A stretch of DNA of 29,951 nucleotides from CAMTWZ01 sp964412365 (lineage in GTDB: Bacteria; Bacteroidota; Rhodothermia; Balneolales; HLUCCA01), in assembly GCA_964412365.1 (NCBI GenBank), contig CAYPOI010000027.1, forward strand, positions 1 to 29,951. The letters are read 5' to 3'. Positions 8,611 to 15,864 of the stretch are shown piece by piece (within the stretch, counting starts at the first letter, position 1; each line of letters opens with the position of its first letter). The notes beneath the pieces were generated by a model. The model was not told the DNA's origin, did no database searches, and was given only the letters and a program-made list of their open reading frames with translations. The position numbers were made by a program, and so were the translations under genes.

Positions 8611-8633
8611 ATATACTCCAGATTTCGAGTTGG

Positions 8634-8662
8634 TTGATATGAATCAGGTTGAAAAGTATGGT
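8634..8662 (+). promoter_or_regulatory. Possible promoter for the deacetylase gene
   Basis: TTGATA (8634-8639), 17 bp, TATGGT (8657-8662) on the plus strand. It is a weaker match than the opposing exbB promoter, whose start site it overlaps. Transcription from here would give a leader of about 75 nt. The 134-bp gap between exbB and the deacetylase gene must hold promoters for both directions. Confidence 0.3.
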
Positions 8663-8663
8663 T

Positions 8664-8692
8664 ATGATAGTCCAATTTGCTCAGAATGTCAA
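8664..8692 (-). promoter_or_regulatory. Sigma70-like promoter of the exbB operon
   Basis: On the minus strand TTGACA (8687-8692) and TATCAT (8664-8669) are separated by exactly 17 bp. Transcription would start near 8657 and give a leader of about 47 nt to the exbB ATG. Confidence 0.7.
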
Positions 8693-8744
8693 AGTCCCAT
8701 TTTGATTAAAACCTTACCTTAAACGGCACCAACCATGCTTTCCA

Positions 8745-9875
8745 ATGCGCTTTTTGCCCGTATCCTTACTGTTTCTTTTACACTTCAGTCCTCTCTCCGC
8801 CCAAGATTCCCTGCTGTTCGTGGTCCGTGTGGACGACATCACGTCCCGTTCGCCAATCATGCCACGAGGCATTCTTCCCTTCCAAAATATGATGGAATCG
8901 AAGGGAGCTGTCGTTTCTTGGGCGGTGATGCCAGCCCGACTTGCCGAGCCCGGCGTGAACACCGGTGGGGAGCTTGGCAGGCAACTTCGTGAAACCCATT
9001 CACGCGGACATGAGATCGTGTTGCACGGGTTCGACCACATCTGTGATTTTGGGGACGGTTCTGGCCATGAAATGTACCATCCGAGCCATGCGCGACCCTT
9101 CACCTATGCCGAGCAACAGGCCACCATCCGCAAGGGCCTGAAACTGCTGGCCGACAGCGTGAACGGCGTGCGGCCCACTTCATTCATCCCTCCCGGACAT
9201 TACAGTGATGCCACCACGCATCAAGTTCTTTCCGACGAAGGATTCCGCGTGATCGGCATCGGTTCGCCTCCGGGTAATCTGCTTCCAGGGTTTCATAACA
9301 TCGGTACGAGTTCCGATTTCAACTGGGCGCTCACTCAGGACTCGTATGTGGCGAAACGTACCGAGACCTTGAAAGACATTCGATCCAAGGCGGCATCCCA
9401 AGGGCATTACACGTTCCTGCTGCACGATCCGTTCACGCGTCCGGGTTACTTGAATGGACTCGTGATCCAGTGGGCCGGGGAAATCCTGGATTCGGTGAAG
9501 GTGGAATACGGTACCCGGCTTCGCTTCGTCACCATCAGCGAATTGGGCGAAACGCTGACAAAAGAACCCACATCCATCGAAGCAGATGATGTTCTTGCGA
9601 AAGACATCCAATTGCTTGGCAATTATCCCAATCCCTTTAACCCATCGACGGTTGTCCGTTTTCGTGTAGGGACGCAATATCTTGCGTCCCTACAGGTACG
9701 TCTCACGGTCCACGACGTCTTAGGAAGAGAAATGGCTGTTTTAGTTGATGGCGTGATGCCGGCCGGAACGCATTCCGCGACGTTCGACGCGGGAAACATG
9801 GCCAGTGGCGCCTATTTGATCCGACTCACATCCGGCTCAGAGGTCCTCACCCAAACCATGATGCTGGTCCGCTGA
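8745..9875 (+). CDS. Secreted polysaccharide-deacetylase-like protein with type IX sorting domain
   Basis: A 376-aa protein. Residues 1-20 are a signal peptide (ending PLSAQ). Residues about 23-270 resemble the DUF2334/NodB-like deacetylase fold: VRVDDI (D30, D31), a histidine pair in HEIVLHGFDH (H94, H98), FIPPGHY and FLLHDPF. These correspond to the metal-binding Asp-His-His set, so a polysaccharide or peptidoglycan deacetylase is plausible but the substrate is unknown. Residues about 286-376 are a type IX secretion C-terminal domain (LLGNYPNPFNPST, VHDVLGREMAVLVDG, GAYLIRLTSG), which sends the protein through the outer membrane. A palindromic repeat is inserted in frame within this domain (residues about 308-316). 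The start at 8745 gives the signal peptide; the ATG at 8735 is in another frame. Its stop abuts the stop of the convergent barrel gene. Confidence 0.85.
   Translation: MRFLPVSLLFLLHFSPLSAQDSLLFVVRVDDITSRSPIMPRGILPFQNMMESKGAVVSWAVMPARLAEPGVNTGGELGRQLRETHSRGHEIVLHGFDHICDFGDGSGHEMYHPSHARPFTYAEQQATIRKGLKLLADSVNGVRPTSFIPPGHYSDATTHQVLSDEGFRVIGIGSPPGNLLPGFHNIGTSSDFNWALTQDSYVAKRTETLKDIRSKAASQGHYTFLLHDPFTRPGYLNGLVIQWAGEILDSVKVEYGTRLRFVTISELGETLTKEPTSIEADDVLAKDIQLLGNYPNPFNPSTVVRFRVGTQYLASLQVRLTVHDVLGREMAVLVDGVMPAGTHSATFDAGNMASGAYLIRLTSGSEVLTQTMMLVR
9665..9694. repeat. Perfect palindromic repeat inside a coding sequence
   Basis: Arms TGTAGGGACGCAA (9665-9677) and TTGCGTCCCTACA (9682-9694) are exact reverse complements around a 4-nt loop. 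Encoded in frame it adds residues reading roughly VGTQYLASLQ to the sorting domain. Very similar GTAGGGACGC palindromes occur as dispersed small repeats in several phyla (from memory, not checked). Confidence 0.85.
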
Positions 9876-12800
9876 TCAGAACACGGCGGTCATCGTCATC
9901 CGAACGGTCTGAATGGGCGCGCCGCTTTGTCGTGTGCGTCCATCGTATTGCAACGAGGCCCTCACCTGCTCGCTGGTCGCCACATTCACGTTCAGCGTCC
10001 AATACAACGACCGCCCGATTCCGGCGCCTTCGGTGAGCTCGAATTCGGACAGCGGCGATGGCGTCCCACTCAACGTGATGCTCCGAAACTCCACCCCGCT
10101 GAACACATTCCATGATATCCAAAGCCGGGCGGTACTCTCCACTTTCACGCGAACCGCGCTTGCGTCGATAGGCTGAGCCGGGGCTTCATCCCGCTTTTGC
10201 TGCAAACTCAAGCGGATGTGACCCTGCCAGGCGGATGTGGGCCAGAACCGCACATACGGCGCGATCATCCATCCGTCGATGTCCAGATTCCGAAATGCGG
10301 CGTCGCGACTTTCCACCGACCGACCCGCGTTCTCCGCCTCCATCCCGATCAGCGCAACGCGCTCGAAGCGGTACTCGCCAGCCACACCGAACCTATGTTG
10401 CGTCGACGTTTCCGGACCCAAAACTTGCTGCATCTTCCCGCGACTCACATCCGATGTCAATCTCATGCTCCAACTCGAACTTCGTTGAAACAGATCGAGG
10501 TGGTTTGTTAGGCGGATGCGGCCGTTCACCGTCGTGCTGTCGTTCTGAAACGCCGACCAGCGAAGCAGATAAATATCGGATGGGGTCTGCGTGCGATTCT
10601 GTTCCCTCAGATCGAGGGATCCTCTGTATCGGATTTGGCTCAGAATCGCATGTCCGGGAAACCAATGGACCGGATCGAGCACCCAATTCACCCGTGAATC
10701 GACCGATACGATGGGAAACACCTCTTCCGACGGACGAAATTGCTTGATGTAGGCGCCTTCATTGGGGGTGGTCTCCGGAAAAAACTCATCCACCTGCCGC
10801 ACGCCATCGTTATTCAGATCGATCCACACGTATTGGCCCAGTTCAGGACCCACTTCGAGGTACGTCTCATCCAACAAAGCACGGCTTTCCGTATTCACTT
10901 CGTGGGAAAACCGCATGCTGAATGCCCGGTTCGGCGCTTCGATGTCGGTATCGGAACGCAGCGTGATGCCTCGCGAGGTTTCGTTCAAGACGCCGGAAGT
11001 CGGATCTGTCGCGAATCGGCGGTTTCGGAACACAACTCGGTTCTCCGTTCTCACCCAGGTGCCCGGATCCACAACCACATCCCCTTCCCAGGTCGTACTT
11101 TCGGCGGTTCGGAGGTATCGTTCGGATGTCTTTTGTTCCTCGATCCGATGTCCACGGAACACCGCGGCACTCACCCATCCCATTTGGTCCATCATCAAAC
11201 CCGGCGTTAAGTCCAGATAGCGCGTTTCACGCTCGGCTTCGCGCTGTTCGGCATCCCACCGAAACACCGGGGTGAGTTTCCATGGGTAACGGATCTCGCC
11301 ATCGGTGCGGGCGGCGAGTCCATAGGTGGATGAGGTACGTTCCCCATCCGCCCAAAGCATCGGAAATCCGGGTTCTGCCGTGTCCACATCAAATCCGGCG
11401 CGATGGCTTTCGAACGCGCCCCGACGCAGGAATCCACCAAACGCACGGACTCTGGATTGGGCCGATATCGCATACCCGAGATCGATGTCGTTCACGATGT
11501 CTTCACCTGCCGCGGTGACGGGCACGTTCCAATTCCGGTCGAATTCGACATCGCGGATGCGGTCGAAGAACGCGACATGTCGTCCCAGATAGCGGTGTTG
11601 CGCCGAGCCGTACAACCGACCCGAAAACACGGCCGCCGTTCTCCATCCGTAATCGACATTGTCGGAATTGTCACGCTGCGAAAACCGATTCTTGTCCAAA
11701 ACACTCATCATCACTTCGGTTTCCAATGCGATGTTGGGTGTGAGGGCGATGGATGTGTAGCCTGACAACAATTGCTGCTCTTGCGGCGCCAAAAGCGTGC
11801 GAAATGGTTCAAAATCGCCATTCCCGGCACCGACAAACTGATAGACCACGGAATTCGCGAAGGATGGGATGCTTCGATACGATCCCGCGCCGGATTCCAC
11901 CCTCGAAAAAAACACGCGAAACACACCGTTCGGATCCCCCGGGCGATGCTCATAAATCGTTGTCGGGATGCCGCCGATCAGCGAATCGCGTTTCACATAG
12001 AGCACATAATCGGCATCGAGGCGAAAACCGACCGAATCCGCGCCCGAGACCACGGCAAGAGATCGGTCATCTCCGGCGAGTCGTAATACATTCCTCTCCT
12101 GCTCGGTGATGCCGACCGACTCGGTGAATCGGATGTCGTCCGCCTCGCGGATGTAGCTGAATCCGAACGACATCCGCCCATCCAGCAAGAGCGGGGATGT
12201 GGCCTGCGCGGCGATGAGCGATCGTGAATAGGACGAGCTCAGATATTGATAATCGACCACGATGCGGTGATCGGCGCGGATCAGCCGACGATTCGTGAAG
12301 GTGATTTCGCCCAATCCATAATCGATCACATAATCCTGATCTTGTCCGCGGCGAAGCAGAACCCCATCCAGATACACACGCTCGGTTCCGGCCAGAACCA
12401 CCACGAAGGGTTCGTCGGATGCGCCGGTGAGTCGATACGGCCCCTGAATGCCGTCAGACGCGCGCAAGGTCGTCGATCGGAAGTTTCCCCGCATCACCGC
12501 CGCAGCAGCGGTGTAGGACCCGGCAGGGGTATTGGATCGCACTTCAACGCCTTGCAGCCGACGGGAGAATCGCGCGAAATGACTTCCATCCAGATTCACA
12601 TCAATATCCCCCATCTGCATGGACGCGTTCGGATGGATGAGACGCACATACACCTGATCGAATTCGCGCAGGGTTTGGGTGGTGCCGTCGGGTTGGATCG
12701 GCGTCGATCGATCCGTGAGGGATGCGGTGATGAAAATCGAATCGGTGATGTAGCCGCTCACGTCGAATTGGAGTCCGCTTTCCAATGTGAGATCCCGATC

Positions 12801-13196
12801 CGAGCCAATCTGGATTCCGCGTGTGAAACTCCCGCTTTTTTGAAGTCGGTTATCGCCGAACAAGGGTTCTTGTCGACGAGTGATGGTGGGTGCGGCGCTG
12901 CTTTCGCCTCCATCCCATTGTCCCCGTGTTCGAATGATCGGTAGCGGAAGAGTGACGGGATGGGTGCGGTATCTCACCAATACTTCGGCGGGTGGATCCA
13001 CGATCAATCGAAGCATGCCCGTTGGGGCGTCGAATGACCAGGATAAGGCGCCGGTCACGGTCAACGAATCGGGAATGACCAAAAAACCGATGAAAACCGT
13101 GGTATCGGGCGACACCACATCAAACCAATGCTGCTGGGCCGAGACGGCCGCATGGAGCGCCAACAACAGAAAAATCAGCCCTACTGCACGTTTCAC
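9876..13196 (-). CDS. Large FCB-type outer-membrane beta-barrel protein, function unknown
   Basis: 1106 aa from a GTG start at 13194-13196. That start gives a clean signal peptide (KRAVGLIFLLLALHAAVSAQ). The open frame reaches 13259, but the extra 21 codons run through the rplI terminator, so the longer start is rejected. Recognisable blocks of a family widespread in FCB phyla: FGDNRLQKSGSFTRGIQIGS, ITASLTDRSTPIQPDGTTQT, HFARFSRRLQGVEV, ERVYLDGVLLRRGQDQDYVI, DYGLGEITFTNRRLI. These blocks recall parts of SprA, the type IX translocon barrel, but the protein is less than half SprA length. A calcium-loop-like motif DLNNDGVRQVDEF lies near residue 810. Alternating aromatic strands run to a C-terminal phenylalanine (MTMTAVF), as in outer-membrane barrels. 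No promoter is evident. It converges with the deacetylase gene with no gap. Confidence 0.8.
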   Translation of the reverse strand: MKRAVGLIFLLLALHAAVSAQQHWFDVVSPDTTVFIGFLVIPDSLTVTGALSWSFDAPTGMLRLIVDPPAEVLVRYRTHPVTLPLPIIRTRGQWDGGESSAAPTITRRQEPLFGDNRLQKSGSFTRGIQIGSDRDLTLESGLQFDVSGYITDSIFITASLTDRSTPIQPDGTTQTLREFDQVYVRLIHPNASMQMGDIDVNLDGSHFARFSRRLQGVEVRSNTPAGSYTAAAAVMRGNFRSTTLRASDGIQGPYRLTGASDEPFVVVLAGTERVYLDGVLLRRGQDQDYVIDYGLGEITFTNRRLIRADHRIVVDYQYLSSSYSRSLIAAQATSPLLLDGRMSFGFSYIREADDIRFTESVGITEQERNVLRLAGDDRSLAVVSGADSVGFRLDADYVLYVKRDSLIGGIPTTIYEHRPGDPNGVFRVFFSRVESGAGSYRSIPSFANSVVYQFVGAGNGDFEPFRTLLAPQEQQLLSGYTSIALTPNIALETEVMMSVLDKNRFSQRDNSDNVDYGWRTAAVFSGRLYGSAQHRYLGRHVAFFDRIRDVEFDRNWNVPVTAAGEDIVNDIDLGYAISAQSRVRAFGGFLRRGAFESHRAGFDVDTAEPGFPMLWADGERTSSTYGLAARTDGEIRYPWKLTPVFRWDAEQREAERETRYLDLTPGLMMDQMGWVSAAVFRGHRIEEQKTSERYLRTAESTTWEGDVVVDPGTWVRTENRVVFRNRRFATDPTSGVLNETSRGITLRSDTDIEAPNRAFSMRFSHEVNTESRALLDETYLEVGPELGQYVWIDLNNDGVRQVDEFFPETTPNEGAYIKQFRPSEEVFPIVSVDSRVNWVLDPVHWFPGHAILSQIRYRGSLDLREQNRTQTPSDIYLLRWSAFQNDSTTVNGRIRLTNHLDLFQRSSSWSMRLTSDVSRGKMQQVLGPETSTQHRFGVAGEYRFERVALIGMEAENAGRSVESRDAAFRNLDIDGWMIAPYVRFWPTSAWQGHIRLSLQQKRDEAPAQPIDASAVRVKVESTARLWISWNVFSGVEFRSITLSGTPSPLSEFELTEGAGIGRSLYWTLNVNVATSEQVRASLQYDGRTRQSGAPIQTVRMTMTAVF

Positions 13197-13222
13197 GGAA
13201 ATGGGTTTGGTAGGCCTAAAAT

Positions 13223-13256
13223 AAAAAAGGTGAACGAGGGTTCCCCGTTCACCTTT
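13223..13256 (-). terminator. Intrinsic terminator of the rpsF-rpsR-rplI operon
   Basis: On the minus strand AAAGGTGAACG and CGTTCACCTTT form a perfect 11-bp stem around a 9-nt loop, followed by CCTTTTTTATTTT. It begins 24 nt after the rplI stop and ends about 27 nt before the GTG of the barrel protein gene. Confidence 0.93.
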
Positions 13257-13279
13257 CAAAGATGCGTTGAATCGCGGTC

Positions 13280-13720
13280 TTAGGATTTAACGACCCAGAC
13301 TTTGACCGTGGCTTTCACATCGGAAACAAGCGCGATGGTCGCGGCATGTTCGCCGAGGGTTTTCACATTCTCGATGGAAATCTTGCGACGGTCCACTTCA
13401 ATGCCTTTTTCAAGGAGGGCTTCCGCCACATTCGCATTGGTCACGGTACCGAAGATTTTTCCATCTTCATTGGCATTTACGCTGATCGTGATCGAGGTCG
13501 TGTTCAGTTTTTCAGCCAATTCTTTCGCGTTTTTCAGGGTTTCAGACAGGCGGACGGTCGCATATTTCTTGCGCTCCGACGCCATTTTCAGATTGCCTGT
13601 GTTGGCGATCAAAGCGAGCCCTTTCGGGATGAGGTAGTTGCGGCCGAATCCGTCTTTGACGGTGACCACATCACCGGCTTCACCCAGATTTTCAACAGTT
13701 TGTTTCAGAACGAGTTTCAT
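13280..13720 (-). CDS. rplI: Ribosomal protein L9
   Basis: A 146-aa large-subunit protein. The N-terminal L9 domain has the signature GFGRNYLIPKGLALIA (about residues 25-40) after MKLVLKQTVENLGEAGDVVTVK. A long central helix follows, then the C-terminal domain (ITISVNANEDGKIFGTVTNANVAEAL). Length is normal. GGAG stands 9 nt before the ATG. It is the last gene of the rpsF-rpsR-rplI operon, 17 nt after rpsR, and is followed by a strong terminator. Confidence 0.98.
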   Translation of the reverse strand: MKLVLKQTVENLGEAGDVVTVKDGFGRNYLIPKGLALIANTGNLKMASERKKYATVRLSETLKNAKELAEKLNTTSITISVNANEDGKIFGTVTNANVAEALLEKGIEVDRRKISIENVKTLGEHAATIALVSDVKATVKVWVVKS

Positions 13721-13737
13721 GAGTTGATCTCCGGGGA

Positions 13738-14007
13738 TTAACGAAGGTTTTCAGCGACGAACGGCAGCAGACCAAGATGGCGTGCGCGTTTGACGGCGGC
13801 ACAGAGCTGGCGTTGGAACTTGGCGCTGGTTCCGGTCACACGACGTGGAAGGATCTTCCCTTGGTCGTTGATGAACTTCTTCAGCACGTCGGTGTTTTTG
13901 TAATCGATGTAGATGAATCCGGATTTGCTGAACAGGCACTCACGTGGAGGGCGGACAGTCGCCTTGCGGGCGGTCGCGGCATTCTTGTTTGCGGGTTTGC
14001 CTCTCAT
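13738..14007 (-). CDS. rpsR: Ribosomal protein S18
   Basis: An 89-aa small-subunit protein with the S18 core: FIYIDYKNTDVLKKFINDQG, KILPRRVTGTSAKFQRQL and AVKRARHLGLLPFV. The N-terminal extension is basic. One cysteine (C24) is present in RECLFSK. Its ATG overlaps the rpsF stop by 4 nt (ATGA type), so the two are translationally coupled; S6 and S18 bind each other on the ribosome. No ssb gene lies between rpsF and rpsR, unlike in Proteobacteria and Firmicutes. Confidence 0.98.
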   Translation of the reverse strand: MRGKPANKNAATARKATVRPPRECLFSKSGFIYIDYKNTDVLKKFINDQGKILPRRVTGTSAKFQRQLCAAVKRARHLGLLPFVAENLR

Positions 14008-14375
14008 TTTTTCTCCTCCTCGGTACGCTCACGAAGCACTGGAAGTGTTCCGTTTTTTTGGATCTCGCGATACGCGAGCATTTTATTGTCGTATTTGATC
14101 GTCAAGTAGCGAAGCACGTTGTCGTCGATCTCCAACTGGCGTTCCAGTTTCACAATCAAGGCGCCAGGCGCATGGAAATACGCATTCACGTAGTAACCGC
14201 TGCTTTTCTTTTTGATGGGATAAGCGGTGGATTTGATCCCCCACTCTTGCACTTCGTCGATCGTGGCGCCGTTGTCTGCGAGGTACTTGGTGTACTTCTC
14301 GACGGTCACCTTGAATTGGTCTTCTTCCAAGACCGGGTTGACGATATACGTCAACTCATAATACGTTTGAGCCAT
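14004..14375 (-). CDS. rpsF: Ribosomal protein S6
   Basis: A 123-aa small-subunit protein: MAQTYYELTYIVNPVLEEDQ, then WGIKSTAYPIKKKSSGYYVN and ALIVKLERQLEIDDNVLRYL, all S6 hallmarks. The C-terminus is rich in Glu and Lys (RERTEEEKK). It is preceded by AGGA at about 5 nt and by two abutting hairpins that may be a regulatory leader. First gene of the rpsF-rpsR-rplI operon; the upstream nuoN gene ends 73 nt before it. Confidence 0.98.
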   Translation of the reverse strand: MAQTYYELTYIVNPVLEEDQFKVTVEKYTKYLADNGATIDEVQEWGIKSTAYPIKKKSSGYYVNAYFHAPGALIVKLERQLEIDDNVLRYLTIKYDNKMLAYREIQKNGTLPVLRERTEEEKK

Positions 14376-14388
14376 TTTTTCCTATGGA

Positions 14389-14426
14389 TGTTTATCGAAT
14401 AAACAGTCTCCGGTTGTTCCGGAAAC
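14389..14426 (-). promoter_or_regulatory. Two abutting hairpins in the rpsF leader, candidate S6:S18 autoregulatory element
   Basis: On the minus strand GTTTCCGG and CCGGAGAC (14406-14426) pair over 8 bp with one G-U around AACAA. Immediately next, TGTTTAT and ATAAACA (14389-14405) pair over 7 bp around a 3-nt loop. The pair ends about 8 nt before the AGGA ribosome site. S6:S18 complexes are known to repress their own mRNA in many bacteria through a leader RNA with a conserved CCG. A CCG is present here, but I cannot show that it sits in the right bulge. Confidence 0.5.
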
Positions 14427-14435
14427 AGGGCGCGA

Positions 14436-14465
14436 AAAGTACGCTTTTTTAGAACAAATTCACAA
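14436..14465 (-). promoter_or_regulatory. Candidate promoter of the rpsF operon, overlapping the nuoN stop
   Basis: Minus strand TTGTGA (14460-14465), 18 bp, TACTTTTC (box 14434-14441). It overlaps the last codons and stop of nuoN. Transcription would start near 14429, just before the first leader hairpin. Confidence 0.4.
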
Positions 14466-15855
14466 TTAAACCTGGGTTGACCCCGAAATAAAGCGTCAAT
14501 AACGCGAGCACCACAATGGTTCCGAGATACAGATTTGTGGGCGTTTCTGGCTCGATATCGAACTCCGGTTGGCGGAAGTACATGTACACCATCACTCTGA
14601 GATAATAGAATGCGGCGGCGGCGGACGTGAGCACGCCGATCAAGGCCAACATCACATATCCTTGTTCAATGGCCGCGGCAAACACCTGGTATTTCCCAGC
14701 GAAGCCGGCGAACGGTGGAATTCCTGCCAAAGAGAACAAGAAGATCGTCAGCATCACGGCAAGCACAGGCTTCTTGAAGCCGAGTCCGGCGAAATGCTCG
14801 AGGTTGCTTACTTCCGAGCCTTTCGTGGTTTCATAATGGGCGATGACCGCGAACGCGCCGATATTCATCAACGTATATGCGAACAAATAGAACAAAACGC
14901 CATCATAGCCGGCAACGGTTCCGGCGGTGAGGCCGACCAAGGCATACCCCGCATGCGCGATGCTGGAATACGCCAGCATCCGCTTCACGTTATGCTGTAC
15001 CAGCGCGATGAGGTTGCCAAATACCATGGTGAGGACGGCGACGATTTCGAAGACGGTCGACCATTCACCCACGCTGCTTTGCAAAGCGCGACTCAGAATG
15101 AGAATCAAGCTCACAAACGCCGAAGTCTTTGCCGCTGTGGCCATATACCCGGTGATGGTGGTTGGCGAGCCTTGGTACACATCGGGCGTCCACATGTGGA
15201 ACGGTACCGCGGAAATCTTGAAGAAAAATCCGATCAGCAGGAAGGCGACGCCGCCCCAATAGATGAGTCCTTTGTCCGTCGCCGCTCCGATCACATCCAA
15301 CGAGGTGGATTGCGTCGCGCCGTACAACAATGCGATTCCATACAGGAAAAACCCAGTTGAAAACGCGCCGAGAAGGAAATACTTGAGGGCCGCTTCAATG
15401 CTACGCTTCTCTTCTTTGACGAGTCCGGCCAATACATACAAGCAGACGGACATGGTTTCAAGTCCGACGAATGTGGCCACGAGATCCATCGACGAGGCCA
15501 ATACGATCATACCCGTTGTGCCTAGCAGGATGAGGCTGTACACTTCGGCGACATGGTGATTGATTTTCTCCAGATAGGATTTCGATAGCAGCAAGGTGAA
15601 GAACGTGCCAAGCAGAACCACCATCGTTCCGAACGCGGCGGTTCCGCCATAGCCGACCATTCCGGAGAACAGGAGTCCTTCTGCGCCGAGCAAATCCCGG
15701 ATGGAGATGGCCAAGGCAAGAAGCACGGTTCCGGTGCTCACCGTCCAGACATGACGGATGTCGGTTTTATATGCGGCCATCATCATGGCGGCAAGTCCGC
15801 CGATCGTCGTAAGGATGGCGGGAAGAAACAGGGACATTTCGGTCGTTAGATCCAT
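14449..15855 (-). CDS. nuoN: NADH-quinone oxidoreductase subunit N
   Basis: A 468-aa antiporter-like membrane subunit of complex I with about 14 helices. It has the Mrp/NuoN pattern: VGLETMSVCLYVLAGL (key glutamate in helix 5), FFKISAVPFHMWTPDVYQGS (lysine helix and the PFH.W.PD.Y signature), VQHNVKRMLAYSSIAHAGYA, and AGIPPFAGFAGKY. It pumps protons in the membrane arm. It is the last gene of nuoJKLMN, 9 nt after nuoM. Several in-frame ATG codons exist near the N-terminus; MDLTTEMSLFLP fits best with the short gap to nuoM. Confidence 0.97.
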   Translation of the reverse strand: MDLTTEMSLFLPAILTTIGGLAAMMMAAYKTDIRHVWTVSTGTVLLALAISIRDLLGAEGLLFSGMVGYGGTAAFGTMVVLLGTFFTLLLSKSYLEKINHHVAEVYSLILLGTTGMIVLASSMDLVATFVGLETMSVCLYVLAGLVKEEKRSIEAALKYFLLGAFSTGFFLYGIALLYGATQSTSLDVIGAATDKGLIYWGGVAFLLIGFFFKISAVPFHMWTPDVYQGSPTTITGYMATAAKTSAFVSLILILSRALQSSVGEWSTVFEIVAVLTMVFGNLIALVQHNVKRMLAYSSIAHAGYALVGLTAGTVAGYDGVLFYLFAYTLMNIGAFAVIAHYETTKGSEVSNLEHFAGLGFKKPVLAVMLTIFLFSLAGIPPFAGFAGKYQVFAAAIEQGYVMLALIGVLTSAAAAFYYLRVMVYMYFRQPEFDIEPETPTNLYLGTIVVLALLTLYFGVNPGLIVNLF

Positions 15856-15864
15856 TTGATTTCC

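Noticed and set aside
13197..13259. ATG start of the barrel protein at 13259
   Set aside because: The first 21 codons would be the rplI terminator hairpin; the GTG at 13194-13196 gives a proper signal peptide.
14406..14426. The same hairpin read as a nuoN terminator
   Set aside because: It is followed by only TGTTTATT, not a T-run, and a second hairpin follows at once; a leader role for rpsF fits better.
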